DNA of 64,000 bases from Chlamydoabsidia padenii (GCA_025330725.1 JAIWND010000054.1:1-64000); one strand, 5' to 3'; positions 10,914-22,712 are shown, counted from the stretch's first letter. Numbers and translations: made by a program. Notes: generated from the letters alone by a model not told the origin.

Positions 10914-12766
10914 TCATTCTTCATACGAAGCCTGATCATCTTCTTCCAAAGCGATTTCGTCTTCTTCCAAGTCATCATAGTCTACATCAGCCGCGGCATC
11001 TTGGTATTGTTGGTATCTATAGACAAAAAAAAAAGAGTTTAGCCAAGTTTAGAAGAATAATCATACAAGACTTACTCAGAGACAAGATCGTTCATGTTGC
11101 TTTCACTTTCAGTGAATTCCATTTCTAAAAAAAGACCCCCCCCCAGAAAAAGATTAGCACCAAGAAGAGGTTATGTATGTATGTGTGTGGGGAATACTTT
11201 ACCATCCATGCCTTCACCAGTATACCAATGCATGAAAGCTTTACGTCTAAACATGACAGTGAATTGATCATTGACACGTTTAAAGAGATCTTGAATAGCA
11301 GTACTGTTACCAATAAAAGTACCACTCATCTTGAGACCAACTGGAGGGATATCACATAACGAAGTCTTGACGCTGCTTGGGATCCATTCGACAAAGAAGG
11401 CCGAGTTCTTTTGCTGCACAGCCAACATTTGGTTTTCGACTTCTTTGCTGGACAGACGACCACGGAAGATGGTGGCCACAGTGAGGTAACGACCATGACG
11501 AGGATCAGAGGCAGCCATCATGTTTTTGGCATCAAACATCTGAGCAGTCAGTTCAGGTACACTGAGACTACGGTATTGTTGTGATGTCAAGGCAGTCAAG
11601 GGAGCAAAGCCAACCATAAAAAAGTGGAGACGAGGGAAAGGCACTGATAGTTTAAAGGATAAGTAACATGAATGATCATTAAAAGAGAGTTATTGCTTAC
11701 CCATGTTGACAAAGAGTTTTCGAAGATCAGCATTCAATTGACCTGGGAATCGTAAAGAAGTAGAAACACCAGACATGACAGCCGAGACCAATTGATTCAA
11801 TTCACCATAACCAGGATTCGTCAACTTGAGAGTTCTGAAGCAGATATCATAAAGAGCTTCATTATCAATACAAAAAGTGGCATCACAGTTTTCAACCAAT
11901 TGATGGACAGTAAGTACGGCATTGTAAGGTTCCACCACAGTGTCAGATACTTTGGGAGAGGGTACCACAGAGTAAGAGCATAACATCCTATCAGGGTATT
12001 CCTCCCTCACTTGTTATATATATATATAAAAGAATATGATGAGTGTTATAATAATAATAGAGGAATCAATTACCTTTGGAAAGTAACAAAGATCCCAGTC
12101 CAGATCCTGTACCACCACCAAGAGAGTGGGACATTTGGAACCCTTGTAAACAATCGGCATGTTCCGCTTCTTTTCGAATGACGTCCAACACAGTTTCCAC
12201 CAATTCAGCCCCTTCAGTATAATAACCCTAACAAAGTAATAAAATGAGTAACAATTCTGATTCAATGTATTCAACCAACTTACTCTTGCCCAAGAGTTGC
12301 CTGCACCAGATTGACCAGCCACAAAGTTATCAGGACGGAAGAGACGACCATATTCACTACTGCGAATAGTATCCAATACAGCAGGTTCCAAATCCACCAA
12401 AACAGATCGGGGTACATATTTTCCAGATGATCCTTCATTATAGTATACATTGATTCGTTCCAACTGCAAGTCATTATCACCAGCATAAGTACCTGTGGTG
12501 TCAATACCATGTTCTTGAGATATCGTTTCCCAGAATCTTTGCCCGATCTATATATATAAACATAAACAAATAAGGATGTGCATACGACGCCCACATAAAC
12601 AGGTTCATTGGTTTTCTTCTTCTTCTTCTTACCTGGTTTCCACATTGACCTAGATGAATGAGACAAAGGGGGAAGGGGGAGATAAACTAATGAGTATACA
12701 TTCAAGTAGGAAGGGGGTAGTTTGTTATAGTGTTTTACCTGCTTGGACATGAATAATTTCTCTCAT
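10914..12766 (-). CDS. Beta-tubulin with Cys165, Tyr167 and Ala198
   Basis: A structural subunit of microtubules. It begins [15 protein letters not shown] and carries the GTP-binding GGGTGSG loop (residues 140-146), the [10 protein letters not shown] segment, [10 protein letters not shown], the [17 protein letters not shown] region and an acidic tail ending SYEE. Canonical numbering holds without gaps to residue 200. At 165, 167 and 198, where benzimidazole-sensitive fungi have Ala, Phe and Glu, this protein has Cys, Tyr and Ala. Eight exons are predicted. The second is 17 bases (12633-12649), encoding the end of Gly10 to Gln15, and the last intron splits SE/YQQY. The sequence is moderately divergent from ascomycete beta-tubulins (for example [25 protein letters not shown]), so it may be one of several paralogues. 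The symbol is left empty because the paralogue cannot be assigned. Confidence 0.95.
12633..12649 (-). other. 17-nucleotide second exon of beta-tubulin
   Basis: GT CAA TGT GGA AAC CAG lies between CATCTAG and GTAAGA. It completes Gly10 and adds Gln-Cys-Gly-Asn-Gln, residues that are invariant in beta-tubulins. Confidence 0.85.
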
Positions 12767-12866
12767 GATATATAAAAAGGCTTTTGTTTGATAAAAAGTT
12801 GGGACAAAGTGAAAGAAAAGAGGAAAAATGAGGGGAAATGAAAGTTTATAAAAAAAAAAAGGGGAC

Positions 12867-12904
<38 letters not shown>

Positions 12905-13200
12905 AACTCCGTGCATAATAGAGTCGCATCCTGCATGCCATTGAGGTGTCAAGTTTGCATTTTAGCTTAAAAGAAGGATTACTATACTTGTACAAGATCC
13001 AAATAATGTATTGCTTTATTAAACCAATCATATTGTATTTTGTTATTTTCAAAAAAAGAAGGAGGGGAATAAAAAGTAAGGTAAATACGATAACAAATGA
13101 TACTACAAACTACATGTAATGATGGGACTATATGTATATACAAAGGAATGATAATGATCTACATTACCATTTTCTATTATTATTATTATTATTATTATTA
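12767..13200. other. Intergenic region between beta-tubulin start and isomerase stop
   Basis: Holds a poly(A) tract (12870-12901), an atcaaactccgtgc sequence about 135 bases upstream of the tubulin ATG, and a (TTA)n microsatellite (13175-13201) that runs up to the isomerase stop codon. No gene seen. Confidence 0.5.
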
Positions 13201-13201
13201 T
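13175..13201. repeat. (TTA)n microsatellite abutting the isomerase stop
   Basis: The repeat ends in the TCA (TGA on the minus strand) stop, so repeat-length changes would alter only the 3' flank. Confidence 0.95.
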
Positions 13202-14376
13202 CAAAAAACCTCTTGCAGGTCTTTCAGAGTCACCACACCTTCCCAATGACCCTGCTTGGAAATGACAGGTAAGAGGGGTAAATGATGATCATAAGGAGAT
13301 TTGTCCGTCATTAAATGGAGAGCGTCGACAGCCAATGTATTAGTTTGACAGGTAATAGGATTTCTTGTCATGATGTCGACAGCACGGATATTAAATATTC
13401 CGCCCCTGTCATCCGAAGATTTCAAGATACGATGAATATCTCCATGGGTGATGACCCCCAAAATCCGACCCGATGCTATTGAAGTTGTTATTATATCATC
13501 ATCCTCCGAAGTTGTTGAAGAAGGTGGTGTGGGTATCGTCATCGCCATTATCTTTTTCCGCATGATCCCACCAGCCAAAGCACCATCGTTTTCCACCACC
13601 ACCACACCAGAAGCCTTGGGATGACGAGTCATTTCCATAATCACCACATCCAAAGAAGCCTTCGGTGAAACCGATCCTGCCACCGAAGCCGCCACCATGA
13701 TATCCGATACTTTTAACAATAACCGCCGTCCCAAAGATCCACCAGGATGATTCAATGCAAATCCATTCGTGGAAAATGATCGTAATTTGGCCAGAGCCAA
13801 AGCCAGAGCATCACCTAGCGCCAGCGCCAAAGTAGTTGAGCTTGTCGGAGCAGGTAATCCCGTTGCCGCTTCCCGATCGACATAACCATCCACCCAGGCT
13901 TGACATTCTTTTGCCAACTTGCTTTTCGAGTTGCCACCCAGACCGATCAGAGGTACTTTGCGATGCTTGATACTCGGAACCAATGCCAAAAGTTCTTCTG
14001 TATTGCCAGAGAACGAGAGAGCCAATATCACATCATTGGATTGGACCACACCGAGATCGCCATGAAGTGCTTCCACTGGGTGGAGAAAGGTCGCCAGAGT
14101 GCCCGTCGAGAGCATTGTTGCCACAATCTTTTCACCAATCTTGCCAGACTTGCCCACACCCGTCACAACAATTTTACCACCTGCATCCACTGCTTTAAAC
14201 ATGAGCTTAATGGCTGTTTCATATCCTTGACGAGTCGGCCCTTGTTGTAATCGTTCGGCACACGCTTGGAGACCATGCGCTTCGGCGAGGAGGACCCGTG
14301 AAGCATCCAGTAGTATATCATTAGTGTTTGTATATTCCATCTTGGTGTCATTAGTGTTCAACGTTAAATCGATCAT
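13201..14376 (-). CDS. KpsF/GutQ-like sugar-phosphate isomerase (SIS plus two CBS domains), intronless
   Basis: 391 residues in one exon. Residues about 65-200 form a SIS domain: TGVGKSGKIGEKI (72-84), HPVEALHGDLG, SFSGNTEELLALVPSIK, LPAPTSSTTLALALGDALA and FALNHPGGSLGRRLLLKVSDIM. The last two are hallmarks of arabinose-5-phosphate isomerases. Residues about 235-391 hold two CBS domains (LGVITHGDIHRIL; AVDIMTRNPITC...GVVTLKDLQEVF). Bacterial relatives interconvert ribulose-5-phosphate and arabinose-5-phosphate for lipopolysaccharide Kdo. Fungi make no Kdo, so the substrate here is uncertain. The long insertion between CBS halves (EDDDIITTSIA) is unlike bacterial forms. The lack of introns among intron-rich neighbours fits an old bacterial acquisition, but related SIS-CBS proteins do occur in other fungi. 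A start at Met13 is also possible. Confidence 0.9.
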   Translation of the reverse strand: MIDLTLNTNDTKMEYTNTNDILLDASRVLLAEAHGLQACAERLQQGPTRQGYETAIKLMFKAVDAGGKIVVTGVGKSGKIGEKIVATMLSTGTLATFLHPVEALHGDLGVVQSNDVILALSFSGNTEELLALVPSIKHRKVPLIGLGGNSKSKLAKECQAWVDGYVDREAATGLPAPTSSTTLALALGDALALALAKLRSFSTNGFALNHPGGSLGRRLLLKVSDIMVAASVAGSVSPKASLDVVIMEMTRHPKASGVVVVENDGALAGGIMRKKIMAMTIPTPPSSTTSEDDDIITTSIASGRILGVITHGDIHRILKSSDDRGGIFNIRAVDIMTRNPITCQTNTLAVDALHLMTDKSPYDHHLPLLPVISKQGHWEGVVTLKDLQEVF

Positions 14377-14500
14377 CGCATAGCAGAGTAGAATGTGAAA
14401 AAAAAAGAAGAATGAAGAAAGGAAGAATGTAAGGAACTAATTTCACTTTTCCTTGATTCATTTCCGCTCAAGCCACGAGGGAACATTGAAAAATCCTATT

Positions 14501-14513
14501 TTGAAATCCCGCT
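14501..14513 (+). promoter_or_regulatory. AAATCCCG element upstream of the SIS-CBS isomerase
   Basis: TTGAAATCCCGCT, about 130 bases upstream of the isomerase ATG at 14376. Confidence 0.55.
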
Positions 14514-14877
14514 CGATTCTTCCTTTTGGTACCCTGTTAAAGGCGCGCCATCTCGGAATAAGTGACACAGTCAGACAAACTATTCTACCATCCCGGTAGG
14601 TTTTTTCCATAATGTTCTTTTTGGTCAGAATCAGTACTTGTTTTCTATTTAGTACCACTTTGAAGGATTGATCGATGACGGGGGTTCATCGGGTCAACGG
14701 AAGAAGGAGCCATCCCTTCCGATACTGTATTGTTAACTCATCATACATACTATCTAACCCGGAAAGATAACACCGTCATCAGATAGGGAAAATAGAAAGA
14801 TCCAGTCAGTCTCTGAAAGAAAGAAAGAAAAGGTACATATCATACAGAAGCATTGCGCATATAGACTTTTGCAGATT

Positions 14878-14890
14878 GGCGGGATTTGAA
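14878..14890 (-). promoter_or_regulatory. Orphan AAATCCCG element (reverse orientation)
   Basis: GGCGGGATTTGAA followed on the plus strand by a CT-rich stretch (14909-14947) that resembles the leaders of neighbouring genes, yet no reading frame follows. Confidence 0.4.
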
Positions 14891-15995
14891 AACTTGATGA
14901 GTGAACACTTTTTTTTTTCTTCTTCTTCCTGCCCCTCTTCTCTTTCACTCATACCCGATCCGATCACACACTAATCTTCAACACGACAATGAAAAGCAAT
15001 GATTGACACCATCTTATACTGTAATGATCTTTGGCACACTGGAGGAAGCAATACGATTACGAACAATGGTAGACTTTGCTCTGCTTGGTCCCATTTCTGT
15101 CACTCAAGAGACATGTGAAACAAAGAAGGCCAACAGGTGAAAAAGGTAATAATCAAGAAGATATGATGCCAAAAAAAAAGGAATCGGTATACCATGGGAT
15201 AAGAATGTACTTACAAATGTCATTGTTTTAGAGAAACGTTGACCAAACGAAATTAACTTGACTCTGGGATGAATAACCTGGGAGCAGCCTACTCCCTTCT
15301 TGATTAGCGCACCATCATTAGGAAAGAAACAAGTAAAAAAGAACAGTAAACTCGTTGTATGGTATTTTACTCGTAAACAACTTTATCTAATACCACCTTC
15401 TTATGGATACTTGCGACAAGATGTGAACATGGCAAGTGGCAGTAACAGTGACCCGGGATTTATGAACTATCTGACTTGTAGGGACTTGGGTCGACATCAG
15501 AAATGAACGGGACAACAGGAAGGGAAACTGAATATATACTAAAAGATGCTCTCGCTGGTTTTTGATCAAGAACAAGTCCTCTCCAATGTAAATTGACAAA
15601 TGTATAGCCTGACCACTAACTGCGATGCACGATCAGCTTCATCAAGTCTCATGGAATGGTACTCTCTTGTTGCTCTTATCCATTACCTTTTTTCCTTTTA
15701 GGCTATATTATATGATTATTACTTTTACTTTTTAACTGACTACTTGGGACCATATAGAATAGACATACTCTTAATAAATCTTTTAATGAAATAAAGCTTA
15801 CTGTTTTTTATTTTTGATATACGAAACATATCTCAACTTTTAACTATTCGTCCATATGACTGGTAAAGCAATGTTGTTTATTGAAATGACCACACTGTAG
15901 ATCACCTTCCTCAATCTCACTTGATAATGCAAAATGATCAGGAAGAGGATAATTGAATCAGCGCACATGTTCAAATACCGCCATACAAGCGTTAG

Positions 15996-16326
15996 AGTTT
16001 TTCGTCGACTAGGGAAAACTTTAGCCCGATAGGCGTCATTTCATTAATGCGAACTCTGATGGCCAATGTCCTGTATAAGGTTGACAATGCATGGATTTCG
16101 ATCATCTAATTTTTTCTTTTTCACATCATATAAAAGAGCTTTTTAAATTCTTTTCAACTTTCCTTGGGGATGCCCACCCCTTTAACAAACAACAGCTTCT
16201 TGTCAGTCAATTCTTGGATGAGAATATGGCTGGCACCTCTCCTTTGAGAGGGATGGGTACGGGGCTTCGGCCAACGGTAAGTGAAAAAGAAAAGGAACCA
16301 CATACTTCCGCTTATTCAAATTACCC
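15996..16326 (+). mobile_element. Degenerate MITE, copy A (Mutator-like, non-autonomous)
   Basis: This 331-base segment is the reverse-complement relative of the intact element at 51902-52304. It starts with TTTTTCGTCGACTAGGG and ends with CGCTTATTCAAATTACCC, which are shortened versions of the terminal inverted repeats. The flanks CAAGCGTTAG (15986-15995) and CAAGCATTGA (16327-16336) match at 7 of 10 positions, consistent with an old target duplication. Relative to the other copy it lacks several short internal segments. Its core (16127-16307) is almost unchanged and includes CATATAAAAG, a GGCTTCGGCC hairpin and a GTAAGTG donor. It lies about 160 bases beyond the 3' end of EndoG, oriented toward it. 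An 81-codon frame at 16091 crosses the core but is not kept whole in the other copy. Confidence 0.8.
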
Positions 16327-16492
16327 CAAGCATTGACTTCATACCATGTACATACAATCATCACAGTTTTTATTCAACCAAATGACAATAAAATCAAACA
16401 AGTATACTTTATTGATTAATAAACTAATATACAACTAAAACAATCAAAGAGGGAGGGAGGGGGAATGGTGTTTTCTATTATCTAGTGAGACC

Positions 16493-17544
16493 CTAAGCAG
16501 AGATGGCAGCATTCTTCTTGGCTTCATGGAATCTGGATAAGACAACCTGACACTTGGTAGCCTTGCATAAATCAGGAAGATCGGCTTTAGCAGGACCCAT
16601 ACGATCAAAAAAGGTCAAACCTGAGCCACGTTCGACAGCATCCAAAGGCACCTTGAAGGCTTCCAACGGTGTATTATCCGGAATGGTACTATTAGGAAGT
16701 ACAAATGCCGCCGAGTGATATTTGCCATTGGTTTCAGTCATGATCACCTTGTAAAAGTGGGTAGGTACAGCAACGTTGGGAGGATTACCAATGACTTGAT
16801 ACTTGACATAAAACTTGCCATCGTTTTCTTGATGAGGTAAATACAAGGGACCGGTAAACACATAGACGTTGGAGAATTGCTTGGTCAAGGATCGACAGAA
16901 AGTTTCCACATGAGCCCAGTCTATCCTCAGCCAAAAAAAAAAAAAAAAAAAAAAAGGAGGTTAATGACATGTTCTATTTTCACCTGTTAATATACACACT
17001 ACTTACAATCTCTATTAAACCCATCACCGACTTGAGGGGCAATATTGGTCAAGTAAAAAGTTTCGTCCATCTTGAGTTGACTGTTCTTGACATCGGCAGC
17101 AGGTACCATATGACCACGATCAAACCCACTCTTGTAATAGTCGTTCAGGCGAGCACGGAATTGAGGAGGAATATGGTCGTCTTCTTTAAAGTTGGATTTA
17201 CCACGATCCACACCATCCGCCTTTTTCAAAGAGTCCGCCGTCATATGTTGAGCCACCCAGTTAGGATTACGGTCCCGACGATTGTAAGAGGTCACATAGG
17301 CATTACGGTACACCATATCATTGACAGGGCCAGGCATACCAAAAGGAAGAATCGTTCGGGCATTAGCTCTAGCATCCATGGATTGCTGAGGACTTGCTGG
17401 AGGTGGAGGAGGTCTGTTGTTGTTGACAGGTACCATGGCAGCTGGACGAGGTTTAGGTTGAGAAAGTTTTTGATACGCTGCAAAGGAAACTGCACCCAAA
17501 GCAGCACCACCTAACACCAGAGTAATCCTTTCAGGAGTAGCCAT
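16493..17544 (-). CDS. NUC1: Mitochondrial endonuclease G (Nuc1), DNA/RNA non-specific nuclease
   Basis: A beta-beta-alpha metal nuclease of the mitochondrial intermembrane space or inner membrane, involved in mitochondrial DNA turnover and programmed cell death. Residues 6-26 form a hydrophobic anchor (ITLVLGGAALGAVSFAAYQKL), followed by a proline-rich linker. The catalytic motif DRGHMVPAAD is present with its general-base histidine, and the metal-binding asparagine lies in NIAPQVGDGFNRDYW. The FTGPLYLP and VPTHFYKVI segments are also typical. One intron splits the codon for Tyr in NRDYW: the donor is GATT/GTAAGT, the acceptor is GATAG/ACTGG, and a run of about 23 T lies near the acceptor on the sense strand. 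The start ATG opens the hydrophobic anchor. Confidence 0.94.
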
Positions 17545-17574
17545 GATTGAAAAATTAAAAGAAGAGAAAGAAAG

Positions 17575-17605
<31 letters not shown>

Positions 17606-17634
17606 AACCAAACAATGGATTTTTTTAAAAACTT

Positions 17635-17650
17635 CATTTTAAAACCCGCC
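17635..17650 (+). promoter_or_regulatory. Variant promoter element upstream of EndoG
   Basis: TTTTAAAACCCGCCG, about 95 bases upstream of the EndoG ATG; a one-base variant (AAACCCG) of the AAATCCCG core. Confidence 0.4.
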
Positions 17651-17891
17651 GTCGGAAATCGGAAGACCCAGGGGTCACTATTTTTGTTTAAAAATGATGG
17701 TCTTTATTCAAGTAATGTTATATAAAATAAAAAAGGGGGTGAGTGTGTGTTCTAATGCTAATGATAAGGGAGTAAGGGAAAGATAGCTATGTGTATGCTA
17801 AGAAATACAATAGGATGATGAGAGAGAGAGAGAGAGGGTCATAAACAAACAAACTAGAGGAGATTTGTTAAAGTGGTGTGGTGCTGATCGC

Positions 17892-19117
<1,226 letters not shown>

Positions 19118-20586
19118 TTTCGGTGGATGGATTCGAGTGGAAAGAGATGGAGAGAAAAAGAAAAAAAATCGAGCTGTCCTGCAAAAAATAAAGGGTGTGG
19201 CTTGGGACAGGAGGGCTCGAATAAAATTGAAATTCCGCCGAAAATTCTGCTGTCAATGCCGATCGATACTCAGTTACGACATGTTATCATTAGTTCCCAT
19301 CTGAATGGCTAGACTTGAAACTGAGTTGTAGAATGAAATAGAATGAAAGAGATATGATATCATGTAGTTAAAGAAGTAGGGTCGAATTTGGAAGTACCAA
19401 ATTGATGTGTACCACCACCATCACCACCATAGCCAAAAAGTATATTCTAGTTCTTTTACTCTTTTTGATATCATGAAAAGTCTTAATATCTGACCATATT
19501 TTTCTACAATATCAATGCATCCACTACAAAAGAGAATAAAAAGGATCGCCTATTTTAAATCCCGCCGCCTTGCCGCAAAAGTATGCATGACAAGTTTGAA
19601 TATCATTAAAACGCCGCTTCAAATAGATGTGCTACACGCCTCTCTGTGCCTCGATTTATTTATACTTCTGGCTTAACCTCTTTTTTTTTTTTTGATAATG
19701 CCCCGAGTCCGTGTCCTCTGTTGTTATATCATACTGTTCAGTTTTGGTCTCTATGAGGGAAAAAAGGGCATTAAAGTTTTGTTCAACAAAGGGGGTGGAG
19801 GAAGAAAACAAGTATAGAGAGGTAAGCCTGTATCATTTTGGTCAGGCTTGTTTGGATTGACACCTTATTTCCAATAGGCAAGGAAAAAACAAACAAACAA
19901 ATAAACAAGATCTAACAAAGAAAAAGTGATAAAAGAACAACAACAAAAAAAAGCTATGATTGATTATTGACCATAATGAAAATGTTGACTTGTGATCTGT
20001 AGTAAGAACACACCAAAGTCGGTATTAGGAGGATAAAAAAGATATGCACGTTGTCTGTGCTGATCTACACTATATTCTTCAACCAAAAAAATAAAATCAT
20101 GCAACTTTTAGAATACATTGACCTTCGTTAATGAGTGTTTAATGGATTTCAGTTATGATTGATATTAGATGATGGAACATTTTAAATTACCCAATTACTG
20201 TCAGTACCAAGCAGAAGAAGGTTCTCGCAGGCTTATGTGCGAGTGTGAAGCGTGATTCCCCTTCCAACACTCTCCTTTTAACCAATCGTCCCCCTTCTTT
20301 TGTGGTTACACTTGTCCTAATTTGGACAAGTCAGGCCCCCAAAATTTATTCCCTTCATGTTTTCATACTCCGCCCTCCCTCCCCCTTTCTTCTATTTTGA
20401 AACTCTTTTTTTTTTTTTTTTTTCTCTCTTTCTTCTCTTTCTTTTCTCTTTCTTCTTTCCACTCCCACTTTACATTGAATGCACCTTTGAACTTTTAGCT
20501 TTTGGATAACTATCATTTTATATTTATTATTGCTTATACTCTTCTTCTTCTTTCACACACACACACACACACTTATTCTCACTCTC
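19118..20586. other. 1.5-kb divergent intergenic region (KRR1 / GATA-PHD gene)
   Basis: Includes TTGAAATTCCGCC (19229-19241) close to KRR1, an exact element TTTTAAATCCCGCCGCC (19553-19569), a related AAAACGCCGCTTCAAAT (19611-19627) and TTTCATACTCCGCCC (20360-20374), about 215 bases before the GATA-PHD start. A long CT-rich leader and an (AC)n tract (20554-20573) precede the ATG. No gene seen in 19300-20400. Confidence 0.5.
19555..19567 (+). promoter_or_regulatory. AAATCCCG element, distal to KRR1
   Basis: TTAAATCCCGCCG, 440 bases from the KRR1 ATG and 1 kb from the divergent gene, so its target is unclear. Confidence 0.4.
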
Positions 20587-22712
20587 ATGGACACTCTACA
20601 TTCACAAGATTCTACCTCTCAAACGGCGAATTTAACCTCCACCACACCTACTATCACTACTACAGACGTCACTACTTATCCAACTTTATCAGAAATCTGC
20701 TTCTCACCAAAGGATAACAATGAATACCAATCTAATACGACACCAGACATATCAACAATGTCATTTTTACCCGAATTAATTCTATCTAGTCTACTCCAAA
20801 CACAGGTAAGGAAATGATAAAGAAAAAAAAAAAAAAAAAAAAAAAAAAAGGGTGGGCATGACTCGTGGCACCAACATAAACTCTATATGGTCTCCGCTCA
20901 TATTATCCTTTTTACACCAACCGACTATAACAACTGGTCTTTTTTTCTTTTAGTGCAACCTTCCTCAACCTCCCATCATCATCCAACCTATTCATCACAC
21001 CTTGGAAAATGCAACTATTACATACGACACTCTTATCGAACAGCAAAAGGAATTGGTCAAGGATGTCTTCTTCTCTCCGGCACTCTCATCTTCAATCTCA
21101 TCTGCATCATCGTCCGAAACAACTCTGTCATTGTCATCCTCTGTCTTGTCTTCTCCTTCAATCTCATCTTTCCTTACTGTATCAACACCTTCTTCTGATG
21201 ACGATGCTACTACTTTTGGTGGATCACAAACTGACGGTGAATCAACACGATCTTTGGAAGATGATGATTTTAGTCCGTCCGATCTATTATTGGACCATGA
21301 TGATTCCATCTTCTTCTTTGGCGCCTTGGATCTTGATCTCGAACAACATGAATGCCAAGTAGAACAGCAAAAGCAACAACCTGCTCAGCAACAGCCTCAT
21401 CCAATCTCTACTCCAGAAACATCCATCGGACGTCAATCATCTGTTTTAAAAAGGAAAAGAAAAGGCACCAAAAACAACAATGATCCCTCTTGGCTAGCGT
21501 CGCCTAAATCAACACCACCAATGTCTCCAAACGAATATGGTTGGGATTACTTTGATGCCTCTGGTGAAGATTCCTCTTCTGATGATGATGATGATGACTC
21601 TGCTTCCTCAAGGTAAAACAAAAAAAAAAAAAAAAAAAAAAAGGAAACACGTAAATCGGTGATACTGATCACTTTTAATTGCTTAGTCTCGATTATCGAA
21701 CGATGAAAACGGACTTTAAATATATATCGGTACAAGATGATGATCCATTGGATTCCGATGATGATTCGATTTCTTCCTGGGAAAATCGTCGGGCGACAAT
21801 GTTTGACGATACAACTACGACCAACCCAGCTCTTATCTTTAAATTGACAAAACCCATCAAATCTGACAAGAAGAAATATAGAATGAAACAAGCTGCTACT
21901 ACTACTACCACCTCGATCAAGAAACAGAAACAACCCAAGAAGGTCAAGGTGGCGTCAAAATCAATCATACCTCCCGTCATTGAAAATCACGATCATTTGA
22001 AAAAAGTGGATTCTCGTCCGACCTGTCATCCAACTCTTTATCAAAAATTGACCAAGGCTAATGTGGATTGGTGCCGCTACTGTGGGACCACTGAAGGCGT
22101 GAATTGGCGTCCTGGACCCTGGGGGAAACGGACTTTATGCAAGTAAGTTGGGAAAACAAGAAAAAAAAAAAAAAGAGGTGATGGATGCATGAATTAAGGG
22201 GAGGGTAGGAAAAGGGGGTGAGCTAATAAAGGCGGATACTAACATACTCTCTCTATAGTAAACACGGATGCGACTACAAAGGGTATGGTTTTGCATGTAA
22301 GCTCCCTAGGTTGGATTTGACTGGTTATGTACACGAATCTCTTCATGATCGGGACCGCCCTGTGCTCCAATTCTACTGTGCTACTTGTCATCGTATGGAA
22401 TCATGGGAAACAAATGTCTTGGTGCGTTGCGAAGGGTGTTACAAGGCCTATCATCAAAAATGTTATCAAGGTCAAGAACAAGCATTGTCGGATACATTTG
22501 TGGCTGGTGATCAACCTTGGTATTGTGAGGAAGTCTGTCGTGATAATGTGGCTCGTCGTCGTGTGGTGGTGGAAATCTCTCGTAAACGTCTGCCTTTAAT
22601 GTGTGCGCCTACCAAGAATCATGCTCAAGCCAGTTTAGGCAGTAACACTTTGGCGTTAGATACCAACTCCTTCACAAATCGTGCTACTCGGGGTAATAGT
22701 GGTGCAAAATAG
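20587..22712 (+). CDS. GATA-like zinc finger plus PHD finger protein
   Basis: A probable chromatin or transcription regulator of about 600 residues in four exons. The first two thirds are low-complexity and acidic or serine-rich (DDDDDDSASS; a Gln-rich patch; basic RKRKGTKNN). The C-terminal third has CRYCGTTEG-VNWRPGPWGKRTLCNKHGC, a GATA-type finger in which the second pair is C-x2-H or C-x4-C rather than the usual C-x2-C. It is followed directly by a PHD finger: FYCATC, then VRCEGCYKAYHQKCYQ, then WYCEEVCRDN. The GATA-PHD tandem suggests a histone-reading co-regulator rather than a classical GATA factor. Introns interrupt after residue 73, at the SS/LDY junction (T-rich intron) and within the GATA finger codon for Asn. 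An upstream in-frame ATG at 20530 gives a run of Phe and His-Thr that looks like leader, so I start at 20587. Confidence 0.8.

Larger units (their letters stand above)
14377..15985. other. 1.6-kb region without a confident gene
   Basis: Contains two AAATCCCG elements (14504 and an orphan at 14880). On the minus strand, an ATG at 15222 (ATGACATTT followed by GTAAGTAC) and a downstream frame around 15110-15000 could be a short two-exon gene. It has no recognisable domain and no safe reading phase, so I do not call it. Polyadenylation-like AATAAA/AATGAAATAAAG sequences lie near 15774-15795. The rest is AT-rich with stops in all frames. Confidence 0.4.

Noticed and set aside
13900..14250. A 116-codon plus-strand frame opposite the isomerase gene
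   Set aside because: It is the antisense shadow of a strongly conserved SIS domain.
14980..15225. A possible two-exon mini-gene on the minus strand (ATGACATTT / GTAAGTAC)
   Set aside because: Different acceptor choices give different frames, none with a known domain; too weak to call.
16091..16336. 81-codon open frame inside the MITE copy A
   Set aside because: The frame is not maintained in the second copy (no ATG in the matching place), so I treat it as part of the element rather than as a gene.
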